64,000 nt of DNA. It comes from JAUMBM01 sp964441755. Lineage in GTDB: Bacteria; Bacteroidota; Bacteroidia; Chitinophagales; Saprospiraceae. The notes below the pieces were generated by a model. The model did not search any database, was not told where the DNA came from, and saw only the letters and a program-made list of their open reading frames with translations. Within the stretch, counting starts at the first letter, position 1, and each line of letters begins with the position of its first letter. A program made the translations under genes and the position numbers. Below are positions 1 to 10,417 of this stretch, piece after piece. Where the stretch lies: the NCBI GenBank assembly GCA_964441755.1, contig CAYTVG010000005.1, positions 124,001-188,000 of the forward strand. Reading direction: 5' to 3'.

Positions 1-176
1 GTTGCTTTGGCACTGTAAGCGGCCAGCTGTTCCAGCACCCAGGGCGTCAGCCCGGGGATGGGGCCATCATCGAAGGTTAGGTAGAGGACTTTTTCCTGCT
101 CCCCGCCGGAGGAGATACGCCAGGTGAAGTGCGGAAAAAGACGTTGCAGGATGTTAGGTGTTTTGATAAGGTACAT
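1..176 (-). CDS. Polysaccharide deacetylase (NodB-like), 5' part only
   Basis: Only the first 58 codons lie in the window; the gene runs off the left edge. Reading the minus strand from an ATG at 176 gives a continuous frame that contains TFDDGP at residues 34-39, the hallmark metal-binding and catalytic start of the NodB/carbohydrate esterase 4 fold, preceded by a short region (KTPNILQRLFPHFTW) common in Bacteroidota members. These enzymes remove acetyl groups from peptidoglycan, chitin-like or exopolysaccharide substrates. There is no signal peptide, which is usual for the short cytoplasmic-looking Bacteroidota form. It is transcribed divergently from gltX. The exact substrate cannot be judged from this fragment. 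Confidence 0.85.
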   Translation of the reverse strand, partial: MYLIKTPNILQRLFPHFTWRISSGGEQEKVLYLTFDDGPIPGLTPWVLEQLAAYSAKA

Positions 177-394
177 GATTTTTTCGTTGAGGCGGTAAAA
201 GGCAGCACTGCCGGAGGCAGTTGCCTGCCGGCTGAGGGTCGCATTTTAGATAAAAAAAGAACCTACTGGCTTTCACCTTTGTATATTTGTAGCCGAAATG
301 GAAGGGGTCGTTGTTGCTTTGTTCATAGCCTCGCTGTGATAACGCATTGACAATCACCTTCGCTGCTTCAAGCATCTACTAATTTTGACGCATT
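177..394. promoter_or_regulatory. Divergent intergenic region between deacetylase and gltX
   Basis: This gap must hold the promoters of both flanking genes. Two matches to the Bacteroidota -7 box TAnnTTTG face gltX: TATATTTG at 282-289 and TAATTTTG at 380-387. Neither has a convincing TTG about 20 bases upstream. The second lies only 8 bases before the gltX start codon, so it would give a leaderless or nearly leaderless message. A short inverted repeat (ACTGCC-GGA-GGCAGT, 207-221) is also present. No gene was seen here. Confidence 0.35.
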
Positions 395-1924
395 GTGAAA
401 AACATCAGGGTAAGATTCGCACCCAGTCCTACGGGTGCCTTGCATATCGGGGGTATCCGTACAGCTTTATACAACTACCTGTTGGCCAGGAAGACCGGCG
501 GCACATTTATTTTGCGTATAGAGGATACTGACCAGCTGCGCTACGTGCCGGGCGCAGAGGCGTATATTCTCGAAGCCCTCAGCTGGTGTGGTCTCCGGCC
601 AGATGAAGGACCCCTTCAGGGGGGTGACTATGGTCCATACCGACAGTCGGAGCGCAAAGCGATATATGCAGATTATGCGCTGCGGCTGGTGGCTGGCGGT
701 TGGGGGTATTATGCTTTTGATACAGCCGAAGCACTGGACGAACAGCGTGCTGCTGATCCCAACTTCAAATACGATGCAGCTGTCCGCGACCGGCTCGATA
801 ACAGCCTGCACATGTCGCCCGAGGAACTGAATCAACGACTGGCATCGGGTGAGCCCTACACCATCCGGCTGAAGGTACCGCCGCAGGAAGTCGTAGAGAT
901 TGAAGATATTGTGAGGGGGCAGGTGACGTTCAGCACCAATGAACTGGACGATAAGGTGATGCTCAAGGCCGATGGTATGCCAACCTATCACCTGGCCAAT
1001 GTAGTCGATGATTACCTGATGAAGATTACGCACGTCATTCGGGGTGAAGAATGGCTGCCGAGTACAGCCCATCATAAACTGCTCTACCAGGCCTTTGGCT
1101 GGGAAGCCCACATGCCCGCCTTTGCCCACCTGCCGCTCATTCTCAAGCCTAGTGGCCAGGGCAAGCTGAGCAAGCGCGACGGGGCTAAATTTGGTTTTCC
1201 CGTTTTCCCCATTGGCTGGCAAGGGGATACTGCAGAGGATTCTTTTCAGGGATTCCGGGAATTTGGCTTTGATCCGGCGGCTATGATTAATTTTTTGGCC
1301 TTTCTGGGCTGGAATCCGGGGACCGAGCAGGAAATATTTTCACTCGAGCAGCTCGCACAGGCCTTTTCGCTTGAAAAAATTGGCAAGGGAGGGGCTCGTT
1401 TTGATTATGACAAAGCCCGGTGGTTCAATCAGCAGTACATCATGGCCAGCCCCGATGAGCAACTTGCTGCCGCCATACGTCCCTTTATTGAGGCACATGG
1501 CCACCAGCCCGATGACGACTTCCTGCTGCGCTTTACGCGGCTGATGAAGGAACGCATGGCAACCTATGCAGAGAGCTATACCAACGGCCGTTTTTGTTTC
1601 GAAGCGGTGGAAAACTATGACGAAAAGACCATTGCCAAAAAATGGCATGCCGGCAGTGAGGCTCTTTTTACAGAGCTGCGGGCGCTGCTTATGCAACTGC
1701 CGGCCTATCAGGCCCAGCCTATTCAGGCATGTGTGGAGGGCTTCATGCAGGAAAAGGGGCTTAAAACCGGGGATGTGCTGCCCGTACTGCGCATTGCATT
1801 GACAGGCAGTATGCAAGGACCCGCAGTATTCGAACTCATGGAACTGCTGGGTGAAAAAGAAGTTGACCAAAGATTCGCTCAGGCATTCAGACTTTTTGTT
1901 AACTTTGTAGCAACGAATAAGTAA
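395..1924 (+). CDS. gltX: Glutamate--tRNA ligase
   Basis: Class I aminoacyl-tRNA synthetase, 509 residues, charging tRNA-Glu (and possibly tRNA-Gln) in the cytosol. The HIGH signature appears as HIGG at residues 17-20 within FAPSPTGALHIGG, and the KMSKS signature as KLSKR at about 257-261. The segment after KLSKRDG (PVFPIGW and following) is the insertion usual in Bacteroidota GltX. The start is GTG at 395; an in-frame stop TGA at 386-388 leaves no room for an upstream start. Length is normal for the family. It appears monocistronic: a deacetylase lies divergently upstream and a 310-base gap follows, with an inverted repeat shortly after the stop. Confidence 0.97.
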   Translation: MKNIRVRFAPSPTGALHIGGIRTALYNYLLARKTGGTFILRIEDTDQLRYVPGAEAYILEALSWCGLRPDEGPLQGGDYGPYRQSERKAIYADYALRLVAGGWGYYAFDTAEALDEQRAADPNFKYDAAVRDRLDNSLHMSPEELNQRLASGEPYTIRLKVPPQEVVEIEDIVRGQVTFSTNELDDKVMLKADGMPTYHLANVVDDYLMKITHVIRGEEWLPSTAHHKLLYQAFGWEAHMPAFAHLPLILKPSGQGKLSKRDGAKFGFPVFPIGWQGDTAEDSFQGFREFGFDPAAMINFLAFLGWNPGTEQEIFSLEQLAQAFSLEKIGKGGARFDYDKARWFNQQYIMASPDEQLAAAIRPFIEAHGHQPDDDFLLRFTRLMKERMATYAESYTNGRFCFEAVENYDEKTIAKKWHAGSEALFTELRALLMQLPAYQAQPIQACVEGFMQEKGLKTGDVLPVLRIALTGSMQGPAVFELMELLGEKEVDQRFAQAFRLFVNFVATNK

Positions 1925-1983
1925 GCTGTACGTTTTTATGTATATTGTCAGATGCCTGGTCTTTAAGCCTGGTGTTCCGTAGG

Positions 1984-2024
1984 CTGCAGTGAGCAGGTTT
2001 TTTCCGGAAATTTGCTCACTGCAG
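1984..2024. repeat. Inverted repeat after gltX, possible terminator
   Basis: An 11-base perfect inverted repeat (CTGCAGTGAGC at 1984-1994, its complement at 2014-2024) encloses a 19-base loop rich in T and A. It lies 60 bases after the gltX stop. No run of T follows the right arm, so a classical intrinsic terminator is uncertain. The rest of the 1925-2234 gap contains no gene that I can see and presumably holds the promoter of the next gene, although no clean TAnnTTTG box was found. Confidence 0.45.
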
Positions 2025-2234
2025 TCCCAGTTGTCATTTATCCCATAAACTAAAGCAAAAAACATGTCCTTACTTTTCCTCCCCCCCATAGATATTGCTC
2101 TGAAGTCACCTCCCTTGGATCAAGGTCGAACCAAGCGCTCACTGTGATGTGTTTAATATACCTGTCCGGTAAATAAACGTTAACCTGTCAGGCAAAGAGC
2201 TGATATATTTAACAAGTTTTAAACCATTTGCTAT

Positions 2235-5200
2235 ATGAAGCTACCACTACGCCGCTTAGGATGGGTGATAGTTGCTGTTTTTTGTATTGCCTCCAATACG
2301 GCCTATGCCGTGTCGTCATCCCATAAGCCGACAGAAAAACTGCACAAATTACCCGGATCATCCTCTTCTCTGCTGATGCCCGAATTTTTAGACAGTGCAC
2401 CCGCAGATACTACGGTGAACTGTGTTGATGATGTGCCTGCGCCGGTTGATCTGCAGGTGCTAAACGCAGCAGGGAATACAGTTGCAGTTTCACCCGTTGA
2501 TGATCCCATGGCAGGTACATTAAGTGTCTGTACAGGTGGTGAAATCATGCGCATCTGGTCATACACAGACCCTGATAACGGTACGATGATCGCGGATACT
2601 ATGATCATCACCGTGCTGCCGGATACTACCGGCATTCCCTACGTCCCGCCCATCACCATTTTTACCGGAGACTGTGATGATGATTTCAATCTGTGGGTGA
2701 ACGATAGGATTACAGAAATTACCGCCGCCGCCGGTATGTTCAATGGATGCGCTGATTTTCAGTCCGTTAATTATGTCGGCCCGGCAGTACCCGCCAGTGC
2801 TTGCGGTGCCTTAGATGCTGTTTTTACGATAGAGGACGTCTGTGGTAATCTAACAGATGTAACCTATATGTACAATACGGTTGATAATGAAGCGCCTGCG
2901 ATCGTCGGAGTTGTTGACGGATTAGAGATTATTGTTAGTTGTACGGATCCCATTCCGCCTGTGCCCGTAGTTACTGTGACGGATAACTGCACAATGAATC
3001 TGGAAGCTACATTTACAGAGGTAAATTTCTATGTTCCTGACTCTACCAGCTGTCAGGCTTATTCCTATAACATACTCAGGACGTGGATGGTAACTGACTC
3101 GTGCCGTAATACCACAATGGTGCGCCAGACTATAATTGTAAGGGACAACCTTGGCCCAACCTTTAATGAGCCATCTGATATCACCATTCTTTGTTCGCAA
3201 GATCCTTTAGACCTTACGATTACAGGGAATGTGAGCAATGTTGCAGATAATTGTTCTTCGATATTCCAGACTACATTTATGGATGAAGAAACACCGAGCG
3301 GCAACTGCGGAGAGGAGTATACGATAAGGCGTCAGTGGACGGTAAGGGACGCCTGCAACAACTTTACTGTCAAAATACAAAATATTTCGGTTCAAGATAA
3401 TTTGCCACCTGTATTCATGCTGCCGGCGGATATTACTGTAGATTGCAGCCAGGCCGGCGATATGGATGTAACAGGTCAGCTGTCGGATGTGACAGACAAC
3501 TGCGATGATTCGCCTACCGTTACGTTCTCGGATCTGATTACGCCCGGTATTAACGGATGTGAGAATGAATATACCATCCGGCGTACCTGGAGTGTGGAGG
3601 ATAATTGTGGGAATATCTCCGGCGCTGACCAGATCATTACCGTCGAAGACAGGCAAGATCCAATTTTCGCTGACGTCCCGGCCAACCTAACCGTCACGTG
3701 TACAGACACCTCGGATCTACCGCAGCTATTTGCTGAGTGGATAGCCAGCTACGCAGGTGCAACTGCTGAAGACAACTGTACACTGGAAGAGGACTTGGTC
3801 TGGGCGGTGTACGAAGCCGGAACCGCCATACCTGCTACCTATCCTTCGCTCATGTGCGGAATCCGGGAGGATACGATCATGCAAAAGTGGGTAGATGTAG
3901 TTGTTACCGATGAGTGTGGGCGTTCCAATCTCCGGCAGGTAGCCTTCACGGTTATTGACCGGGATGCACCGGAGATTTCCAACTGTCCGGAGAGTCGGAC
4001 GGTCACTACTGATGCAGGTCAATGCGAGGCTACGGTCAGCCTAGGGGCTGCTTCTATTACCGATGCCTGCAGCGAGGGCGCCGGCAATGAAAACATTGCG
4101 CTCACATTGCCAATTACCAGTGCTGCCGGTCCGGGGCAATTGGGAGACGTTCCGGTTGATCCAATCACCTTCAACCTGATGCTTGCAGGTCCGCTGCCGG
4201 TAGTGGCGACCGGCCCGGCTCAGCTGCGCATTCGCCTGACCAATGCTGATGCAGAAGGTGCGGAGGAGTATTTCCTCGTCTATGGGGAAGATAACAGCCT
4301 GCTCGGGCGTACCAAGCGCACGGCTGTACAATGTGCCAATAGTGATACCCTGCTGACGGTCTCTCAGACACAGATCAACAGTTGGGCGACGGACGGGCAA
4401 ATTACTGTCAGGCTCGAGCCCTTTATTCCCGGCAACCTGCCTGGCCGTTTCGCTGTAAACGCCATCTGCCTTCCGGGTGGCAGCGCCACGGCGGAGCTCA
4501 GTTTCCCCACCAACCGCATCAGTCCGCAACAGTTTGCCTATCGCGTAGACGGAGGCATGCCGGTAGTGGCTGTGCCGGGCAGCAGCCCCACAGCTTCGCT
4601 GGGACTGGGCAACCACCTGATAACCTATATAGCAACCGATTGCGGAGGCAATCGTGACAGTTGTAGTTTCTCCATACGTGTGGAAGACCTGGAGGCACCC
4701 GACCTGATATGTCCGCCCGATCGCACAATTTTCCTTTCTCCTGATTCCTGCAGTGCTACCATACTATTGGATCTGCCATTGGGGATTAATGACAACTGTG
4801 AGGCTTATCAGGTACAGACGCAGACCAGCCCTGCTGATACGGCTTCCGCGCTGCTCCAATTCTACTACGACCCCAACCTCACAGCCTACCAGGCACTGGA
4901 AAAGATATATATTTTTACCGGCCTGACGGCCAATGCCTACGGTAACGCCCAGCTGACCGTCTCGTATCAGGGCGATTTCAACTCGCCCGGGGCATTTTTT
5001 ACGATTTATGGTGACGACGACCAGTTATTGGGGCAGTCAGTGGTAGGTTCGGCGGACTGCAGTATGCCGGGGCAGCTTGTAGTGAGCATTCCGGCTGCCA
5101 CCTTCAATGATTGGGCCAGCGATGGTGTCATTGCTATCCGCCTCTCGCCCAACGATATTAGCGTTCCTCCGGGTGTGCCCGGTGATGGCATTAATCCCTG

Positions 5201-8200
5201 CGATCCTGCTATGGTATCGGGAGACGGGGATGACGACGGGGAGACGTATGTATTCATGACCTTTTCCTACAATACACTCAGTCTGGAGTATTTCACAGAA
5301 GGAGAGACCTCTACACCCCCGACACCTATGCCGCAGCCGTCGCAGCAGGTGTATATTACATTTGCCAATGGAGTATCTGAAGTTGGGTATTCGGCCTCGG
5401 ATGCTGCCGGTAACCTTGACAGATGTCGTTATCAGGTAACCATAGCGGATACAACGCCACCTAATGCTTTCTGTCAGCCTACCACAATTTTTATTGACCC
5501 TTCCGGTGCGGACGTAGAATCGATAGCAGCGGAGGTGATTGACGACGGCAGCTTTGACAACTGTGGTGAAATAGAGCTCCTGCTCAGCCCCAATACCTTC
5601 AACTGTAGCCAGGTTGGCCTGCAGGTACCTGTGACATTAACCGCAACAGATGAGGCAGGAAATTCCGGCCAGTGTAATACATTGGTGACAGTTGCTCCAT
5701 TGGGACCAGAACCTACGGCCAACTCAGGAGTCTGCGGGGGAGATACCCTGTTTCTGTTTGCCAATCCACCGCAGGCATTCGGCAACATTGTCTACACCTA
5801 TCGTTGGTACAACCCTGCCAACATATTATTTTCAACCAGTCAGAATCCGGTAATACCCAATATCAGTCCCAGTGCAGAAGGCCCTTACCGGGTCGAAATC
5901 CGTGGTCTGACAGGCTGCACAGCAGAGGGGGTTGTCAACGTTAGTATTGAAGACCTGCCCATGCTGCCCTCCATTGCGGCGCCTGCTTCTGCCTGTGCCG
6001 ATGCACCGCTGCTGCTGACGACGCCGGTGATTCCCTCCGGCAGCAATGTACAATTTCACTGGTACGAAGGTATAGCGCCCGGAGGATTGTTGCTCGGAAG
6101 TACGGCCACGCCCGAGTTTACTGTTTCGGCGAATAACATGGCAGGAACGCGCCGTTTTTATCTCACCGCTGAGGCCAATGGGTGTGTTTCGGGTCCATCT
6201 ACAGTGACGGAAGTAATTGTGTACGATCGTCCCGTTGCCAGTGTTGGATTTACAGATACGCTGGTATGTGCCCAGACAGAACTTCAGCTGCTGGCCAATC
6301 CGGTATCCGGGGCAACCTATACGTGGTCAGGTCCGAACTTCAGCAGCAACCAGCAGTTTCCGTTGATTGGACCTCTGGGGATTGTCAATCAGGGAATTTA
6401 CGAACTGGTTGTAAGTCGTGGAGCATGTGTTTCGGCTCCTGACAGCGTACAGGTATTGGTGAAGCCCCGGCCTGCACAACCAATGCTGACTACCATACCG
6501 GCTGTATGCGAGGGCAGTGATGTAACATTCACCACGACCACCACGGATGCCAGCAGCTGGCATTGGCAGGGGCCCGGCAACCAGCAATTTGTTACCAATG
6601 AACCTTCCTATACGGCCAGTCAGGTAAGTCTTGGACAATCGGGGCCCTGGCGTCTGTTTGTACGCGCCAATGGCTGTGATTCAGAACTGTCTGCACCGAC
6701 CAGTCTGGTCGTCAACCCCAATCCCGTAGCGGGTGCACAGGCGAGTCCGAATCCCGTTTGTACCGGAGGAACGGTTATGTTGCAGGGCAACTCATCGATC
6801 AACGGATCAGGCTATCAGTGGACAGGGCCCGGCAATTACTTTGCCAACGTGGCATCACCGGTTATCAGCAATGTCCAGACCAGCCAATCAGGTAACTACC
6901 AGTTGGTTGTTACCAGTCAGGAGGGCTGTAGAGATACGACCGTAGCCAGTCTGTCGGTTGTACAAGGCGTAGCCATAACGGGCATCAGCGACAATGTGCC
7001 GGACTGTACACAAGAGAATGTGACGGTGGTGATCACTTCCAGTGTATTCCCGCCCAACCAAACAGGTTATACGTATATTTGGTCTTTCAACGGCCAGGTT
7101 ATCTCCAATGCGCCCAACCTGACCATCCCCAATGCCGGTGCAGTCAATGCCGGCCTGTATACGCTGGAGGTACTTTCAGGTCAAGGCTGCTCTTCAGGGC
7201 AGCAGACACATTTGCTGGATCTCAATTTTACGCCGGCCCAGCCGGCACAACCCACAGAAATCAGCAATCGCACAACCTTCTGCGAGGGCGAATCGATTAT
7301 ACTGACGACAACCAACTATAACAGTCCGGGTGTTCAGTACTACTGGACTACGCCCGGCAACAATGTAGTGACCACATCGACCAACACCCTGGAAATTTCT
7401 TCCGCCACAGTGCAGAACGGTGGTTTATATACGGTCTACGTAGTACTGGGGGGATGTAGTTCGGCGATATCCATACCTCGCAGCATACAAGTCAATCAGG
7501 TGCCACAGCTCATGCTGAGCAGCAACAGTCCTGTATGCCAGGGTGACGTACTATCGCTGATGGCAACGCAGTATCCGGGAGCAGTGTACAGCTGGTCCGG
7601 CCCGGGAGGTTTTTCGGCCTCTATCAGCAACCCGATTATTCCCAATGCGAATGCAATGTTTAATGCAGGGCGTTACTGGGTGACAGCCAGCAGGAACGGA
7701 TGTGAATCCGATACTATCAGTGTGGAAGTAGAAGTTCTCGAACGTCCGGCTGCGCCGTTGATCATCAGCAACAGTCCAATATGTCTGGCAGATGAAGACG
7801 CTCAGGTGGAGCTGCAGATAGCGCCGACCAGTCAGCAGGCTGGTGCCCTATATCGCTGGTTTGGCCCTGACGGGTTCACACCGCTGGCAACCGCATCAAC
7901 AGATTCAGTCCTGGTACTGAATAACCTGTTGCCATACAGCACAGGGGGTAGTTTCCCCTTCTATGCCCGGACGAGTGTCAATGGCTGTGTCTCTGCTTTA
8001 TCACAACCAACGGTTGTACAATTTGATGTGGTACCTCCCAATGCGGCTGTTGCGGGTATGGATACGACCATTTGTGCGTCCCAGTATACATTGCGAGCGA
8101 TAGCGCCTTCCGTAGGCAGTGGGCGGTGGTCATTGGCGGGCGCGACTGATCCGGCTACAGTTATCATTGCCAATCCCGACCAGCCAGGCTCGATTGTTAC

Positions 8201-9368
8201 GGGGCTCAGCATAGCAGGAGGCCCTTATGTATTGCGCTGGACCCTTTCTAACGGGGCATGTCGCGATTACTCTGCAGACGAAGTGACCATCACTGTGGCG
8301 CCTGCTGAGCAAGCCAATGCCGGGGAGGATATCATTGCCTGTGCCGACGAAATTATCAACCTCAATGCGACACCACCAGCATTGGCAGGCAGTACGGGCC
8401 AATGGACACAAGACTTTGGGCAGACAGCCTTTGGCGTGGTGATCGAACAGCCGGGTAATCCCTCGACCCTTATCAGCGGATTGGTACCCAACAACATATT
8501 TACATTTACCTGGGAGGTCAGCAGTGGCTGTGGGCTGTCTGTAGATCGCGTACGGGTTATAATTGTCGACCCGATGCCTGTGGCAGGGGCAGACCAGTCA
8601 ATTTGTGCTGACGAACCAACAGCAGCACTACAGGCTGCTCAGCCAGGTCTTGGGAGTAGCGGTGCGTGGTCTTCACCCGACAGTACCCTTGTATTCACGT
8701 CGGCTTCCAGCCCTGCAACCAGCGTCCGCAATCTGAAACCGGGTGTAAATTTACTAGTCTGGACGGTCGACGGAGGTGTCTGCGGTGCCGACTCGAGAGA
8801 TACGCTGCTAATAACTTACAACAAGCCACCGATTGCCATAGCAGATACGATTACCGTACCTTTTGGCAGGACGGTCGAGTTGATGCCATTGGACAACGAT
8901 ACCATCTACGGCGTGGTGACACTGCTGGCAGGTACAACACCCGACCGTGGAACAGTATCGTACCAAGGCAGCAGCATCCGATATACGCCGCCCGCCAACT
9001 TTTTGGGTGAAACGAGCTTCAGCTACCAGCTTGCGGCTCCGGGCTGCCCGACGGCCACAGGACAGGTATTCGTACAAATAGGGGAAGATGCGGGTTGCAA
9101 ACCGCCTTCTATCATAACGCCCAACGATGACGGTATCAATGATTTCTTTGTAGTACCCTGTCTGCTCGATACAGAGCGCTACCCCAACAGCCAGGTGATT
9201 ATTTTTAACCGATGGGGCGATGAGGTATTCCGTTCAGGGAAACCGTACATGAGCAACTGGGGAGCCAAGTATGACGGTACGGATCTTCCTGCTGATACCT
9301 ACTTCTTTGTTGTGGAATTGGGAGACGGCAGCAGCCCCTTATCGGGCTATGTCCTGATCCAGCGGTAG
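2235..9368 (+). CDS. Giant secreted HYR/Ig-like repeat protein with type IX sorting domain
   Basis: A 2377-residue secreted protein. Residues 1-26 form a signal peptide ending AYA. About 56-1155 is a chain of HYR-like beta-sandwich domains with recurring D-N-C, V-x-D-x-C-G-N and conserved cysteine patterns. Two other beta-rich modules (about 650-750 and 870-1020), each with a YG(E/D)D..LLG motif and W-A-T/S-D-G, interrupt the HYR series. About 1155-2180 holds Ig/PKD-like repeats of roughly 80-90 residues, with YxWxGP motifs. About 2196-2284 resembles a cadherin-like or Big_9 domain (D-N-D, Y-T-P-P-A-N-F-G). Residues 2286-2377 are a CHU_C/gliding-motility-associated C-terminal domain (PNDDGINDFF, NRWGDEVF), the type B signal for type IX secretion. 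Neighbours are PorP/SprF and OmpA-type genes, the classic arrangement of a SprB-like surface adhesin locus. The ligand is unknown. Confidence 0.9.
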   Translation: MKLPLRRLGWVIVAVFCIASNTAYAVSSSHKPTEKLHKLPGSSSSLLMPEFLDSAPADTTVNCVDDVPAPVDLQVLNAAGNTVAVSPVDDPMAGTLSVCTGGEIMRIWSYTDPDNGTMIADTMIITVLPDTTGIPYVPPITIFTGDCDDDFNLWVNDRITEITAAAGMFNGCADFQSVNYVGPAVPASACGALDAVFTIEDVCGNLTDVTYMYNTVDNEAPAIVGVVDGLEIIVSCTDPIPPVPVVTVTDNCTMNLEATFTEVNFYVPDSTSCQAYSYNILRTWMVTDSCRNTTMVRQTIIVRDNLGPTFNEPSDITILCSQDPLDLTITGNVSNVADNCSSIFQTTFMDEETPSGNCGEEYTIRRQWTVRDACNNFTVKIQNISVQDNLPPVFMLPADITVDCSQAGDMDVTGQLSDVTDNCDDSPTVTFSDLITPGINGCENEYTIRRTWSVEDNCGNISGADQIITVEDRQDPIFADVPANLTVTCTDTSDLPQLFAEWIASYAGATAEDNCTLEEDLVWAVYEAGTAIPATYPSLMCGIREDTIMQKWVDVVVTDECGRSNLRQVAFTVIDRDAPEISNCPESRTVTTDAGQCEATVSLGAASITDACSEGAGNENIALTLPITSAAGPGQLGDVPVDPITFNLMLAGPLPVVATGPAQLRIRLTNADAEGAEEYFLVYGEDNSLLGRTKRTAVQCANSDTLLTVSQTQINSWATDGQITVRLEPFIPGNLPGRFAVNAICLPGGSATAELSFPTNRISPQQFAYRVDGGMPVVAVPGSSPTASLGLGNHLITYIATDCGGNRDSCSFSIRVEDLEAPDLICPPDRTIFLSPDSCSATILLDLPLGINDNCEAYQVQTQTSPADTASALLQFYYDPNLTAYQALEKIYIFTGLTANAYGNAQLTVSYQGDFNSPGAFFTIYGDDDQLLGQSVVGSADCSMPGQLVVSIPAATFNDWASDGVIAIRLSPNDISVPPGVPGDGINPCDPAMVSGDGDDDGETYVFMTFSYNTLSLEYFTEGETSTPPTPMPQPSQQVYITFANGVSEVGYSASDAAGNLDRCRYQVTIADTTPPNAFCQPTTIFIDPSGADVESIAAEVIDDGSFDNCGEIELLLSPNTFNCSQVGLQVPVTLTATDEAGNSGQCNTLVTVAPLGPEPTANSGVCGGDTLFLFANPPQAFGNIVYTYRWYNPANILFSTSQNPVIPNISPSAEGPYRVEIRGLTGCTAEGVVNVSIEDLPMLPSIAAPASACADAPLLLTTPVIPSGSNVQFHWYEGIAPGGLLLGSTATPEFTVSANNMAGTRRFYLTAEANGCVSGPSTVTEVIVYDRPVASVGFTDTLVCAQTELQLLANPVSGATYTWSGPNFSSNQQFPLIGPLGIVNQGIYELVVSRGACVSAPDSVQVLVKPRPAQPMLTTIPAVCEGSDVTFTTTTTDASSWHWQGPGNQQFVTNEPSYTASQVSLGQSGPWRLFVRANGCDSELSAPTSLVVNPNPVAGAQASPNPVCTGGTVMLQGNSSINGSGYQWTGPGNYFANVASPVISNVQTSQSGNYQLVVTSQEGCRDTTVASLSVVQGVAITGISDNVPDCTQENVTVVITSSVFPPNQTGYTYIWSFNGQVISNAPNLTIPNAGAVNAGLYTLEVLSGQGCSSGQQTHLLDLNFTPAQPAQPTEISNRTTFCEGESIILTTTNYNSPGVQYYWTTPGNNVVTTSTNTLEISSATVQNGGLYTVYVVLGGCSSAISIPRSIQVNQVPQLMLSSNSPVCQGDVLSLMATQYPGAVYSWSGPGGFSASISNPIIPNANAMFNAGRYWVTASRNGCESDTISVEVEVLERPAAPLIISNSPICLADEDAQVELQIAPTSQQAGALYRWFGPDGFTPLATASTDSVLVLNNLLPYSTGGSFPFYARTSVNGCVSALSQPTVVQFDVVPPNAAVAGMDTTICASQYTLRAIAPSVGSGRWSLAGATDPATVIIANPDQPGSIVTGLSIAGGPYVLRWTLSNGACRDYSADEVTITVAPAEQANAGEDIIACADEIINLNATPPALAGSTGQWTQDFGQTAFGVVIEQPGNPSTLISGLVPNNIFTFTWEVSSGCGLSVDRVRVIIVDPMPVAGADQSICADEPTAALQAAQPGLGSSGAWSSPDSTLVFTSASSPATSVRNLKPGVNLLVWTVDGGVCGADSRDTLLITYNKPPIAIADTITVPFGRTVELMPLDNDTIYGVVTLLAGTTPDRGTVSYQGSSIRYTPPANFLGETSFSYQLAAPGCPTATGQVFVQIGEDAGCKPPSIITPNDDGINDFFVVPCLLDTERYPNSQVIIFNRWGDEVFRSGKPYMSNWGAKYDGTDLPADTYFFVVELGDGSSPLSGYVLIQR

Positions 9369-9410
9369 TAAAAGGCAGCATCAAAAACGAGTCAGCCAAA
9401 AAAACAAAAC

Positions 9411-10364
9411 ATGAAAAAATTATTATATATAGCCATATTGGCCAGCTTGTCATCCAGCTTGTGGAGCCAGCAGGATGAGCAGTTTACGCATTTTATGTAC
9501 AACAAGCTGGCATTCAACCCTGCCTATGCGGGGGCGACAGAAACGGGGACCTTCACTGTGCTCTCCCGGGCACAGTGGTTGGGGCTGGAAGGAGCCCCTA
9601 TGTCTCAATTTCTCAGCTTTAATACGCCGATTAACAGCAAGGGTGTTGGTTTAGCGGGCATGTTTTCCCATCATACGGTAGGTGCCAGCATGCGTTTGAC
9701 AGCGGAGGCGGCCTATGCCTACCGATTTGATCTGGGGGTAGGTGGCCGCATGGCTATCGGGTTGTCGAGTTCAGTCCGTATGATGCGTACCGATTTTGAC
9801 CAGCTGGAATCTACGCAGCCCCGGGAACTGGATGCTGCCATTCCCACCGGGATACAGAGTAAGTACGTACCCAATTTTGGTGTAGGTATTTATTACAATA
9901 ACCAGAATTTCTATGTAGGGCTGGGTGCCCCCAGGATATTGGAGAACAATATAGATCTTGCGGATGACAGCGGCGTTATTTCGCGTGAAATACGGCATGC
10001 CTACCTGATGGGCGGAGTGCTTACCAAGCTGGGATACAGGCTGCAGCTACAGCCACAAGTATTGTTAAAATACGTAGAGGGTGCACCTTTTGATGCAGAA
10101 GCCAATGTAAACCTCATCTATGACAATAAGCTGTACGGAGGACTGTCTTACCGCATTGGCGGATCCAATGAACTGGGGCTGGGTGCGTCGAGTGGTATAC
10201 TGCTGGGTTTTCAGATAACCGACGCTCTTTTGTTTGGAATGAGTATGGATTTTACCTTATCAGAACTGCGTTCGTACAGCAGTGGTAGTTTCGAGGGATT
10301 GTTGAGATATGCTATCGGGGGGCGTTCACAGGGAACAGACATATTGAGTCCCCGGTTTTTTTAA
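9411..10364 (+). CDS. PorP/SprF-family type IX secretion membrane protein
   Basis: A 317-residue protein with a signal peptide (cleavage after about LWSQ, residue 20) followed by QDEQFTHFMYNKLAFNPAYAG, the diagnostic N-terminal block of PorP/SprF proteins, and then amphipathic strands of an outer-membrane beta-barrel ending in RFF. Family members are needed to display or tether a partner protein that carries a type B C-terminal domain; each giant adhesin usually has its own copy. Here the partner is almost certainly the 2377-residue protein that ends 42 bases upstream. It is followed by an OmpA-family gene after 53 bases, so the three form one operon. Confidence 0.93.
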   Translation: MKKLLYIAILASLSSSLWSQQDEQFTHFMYNKLAFNPAYAGATETGTFTVLSRAQWLGLEGAPMSQFLSFNTPINSKGVGLAGMFSHHTVGASMRLTAEAAYAYRFDLGVGGRMAIGLSSSVRMMRTDFDQLESTQPRELDAAIPTGIQSKYVPNFGVGIYYNNQNFYVGLGAPRILENNIDLADDSGVISREIRHAYLMGGVLTKLGYRLQLQPQVLLKYVEGAPFDAEANVNLIYDNKLYGGLSYRIGGSNELGLGASSGILLGFQITDALLFGMSMDFTLSELRSYSSGSFEGLLRYAIGGRSQGTDILSPRFF

Positions 10365-10417
10365 AATACCAAGCCTGAGATGTCTGTTGGCGGGCATCCA
10401 TCAAAATAAAAACAGCC

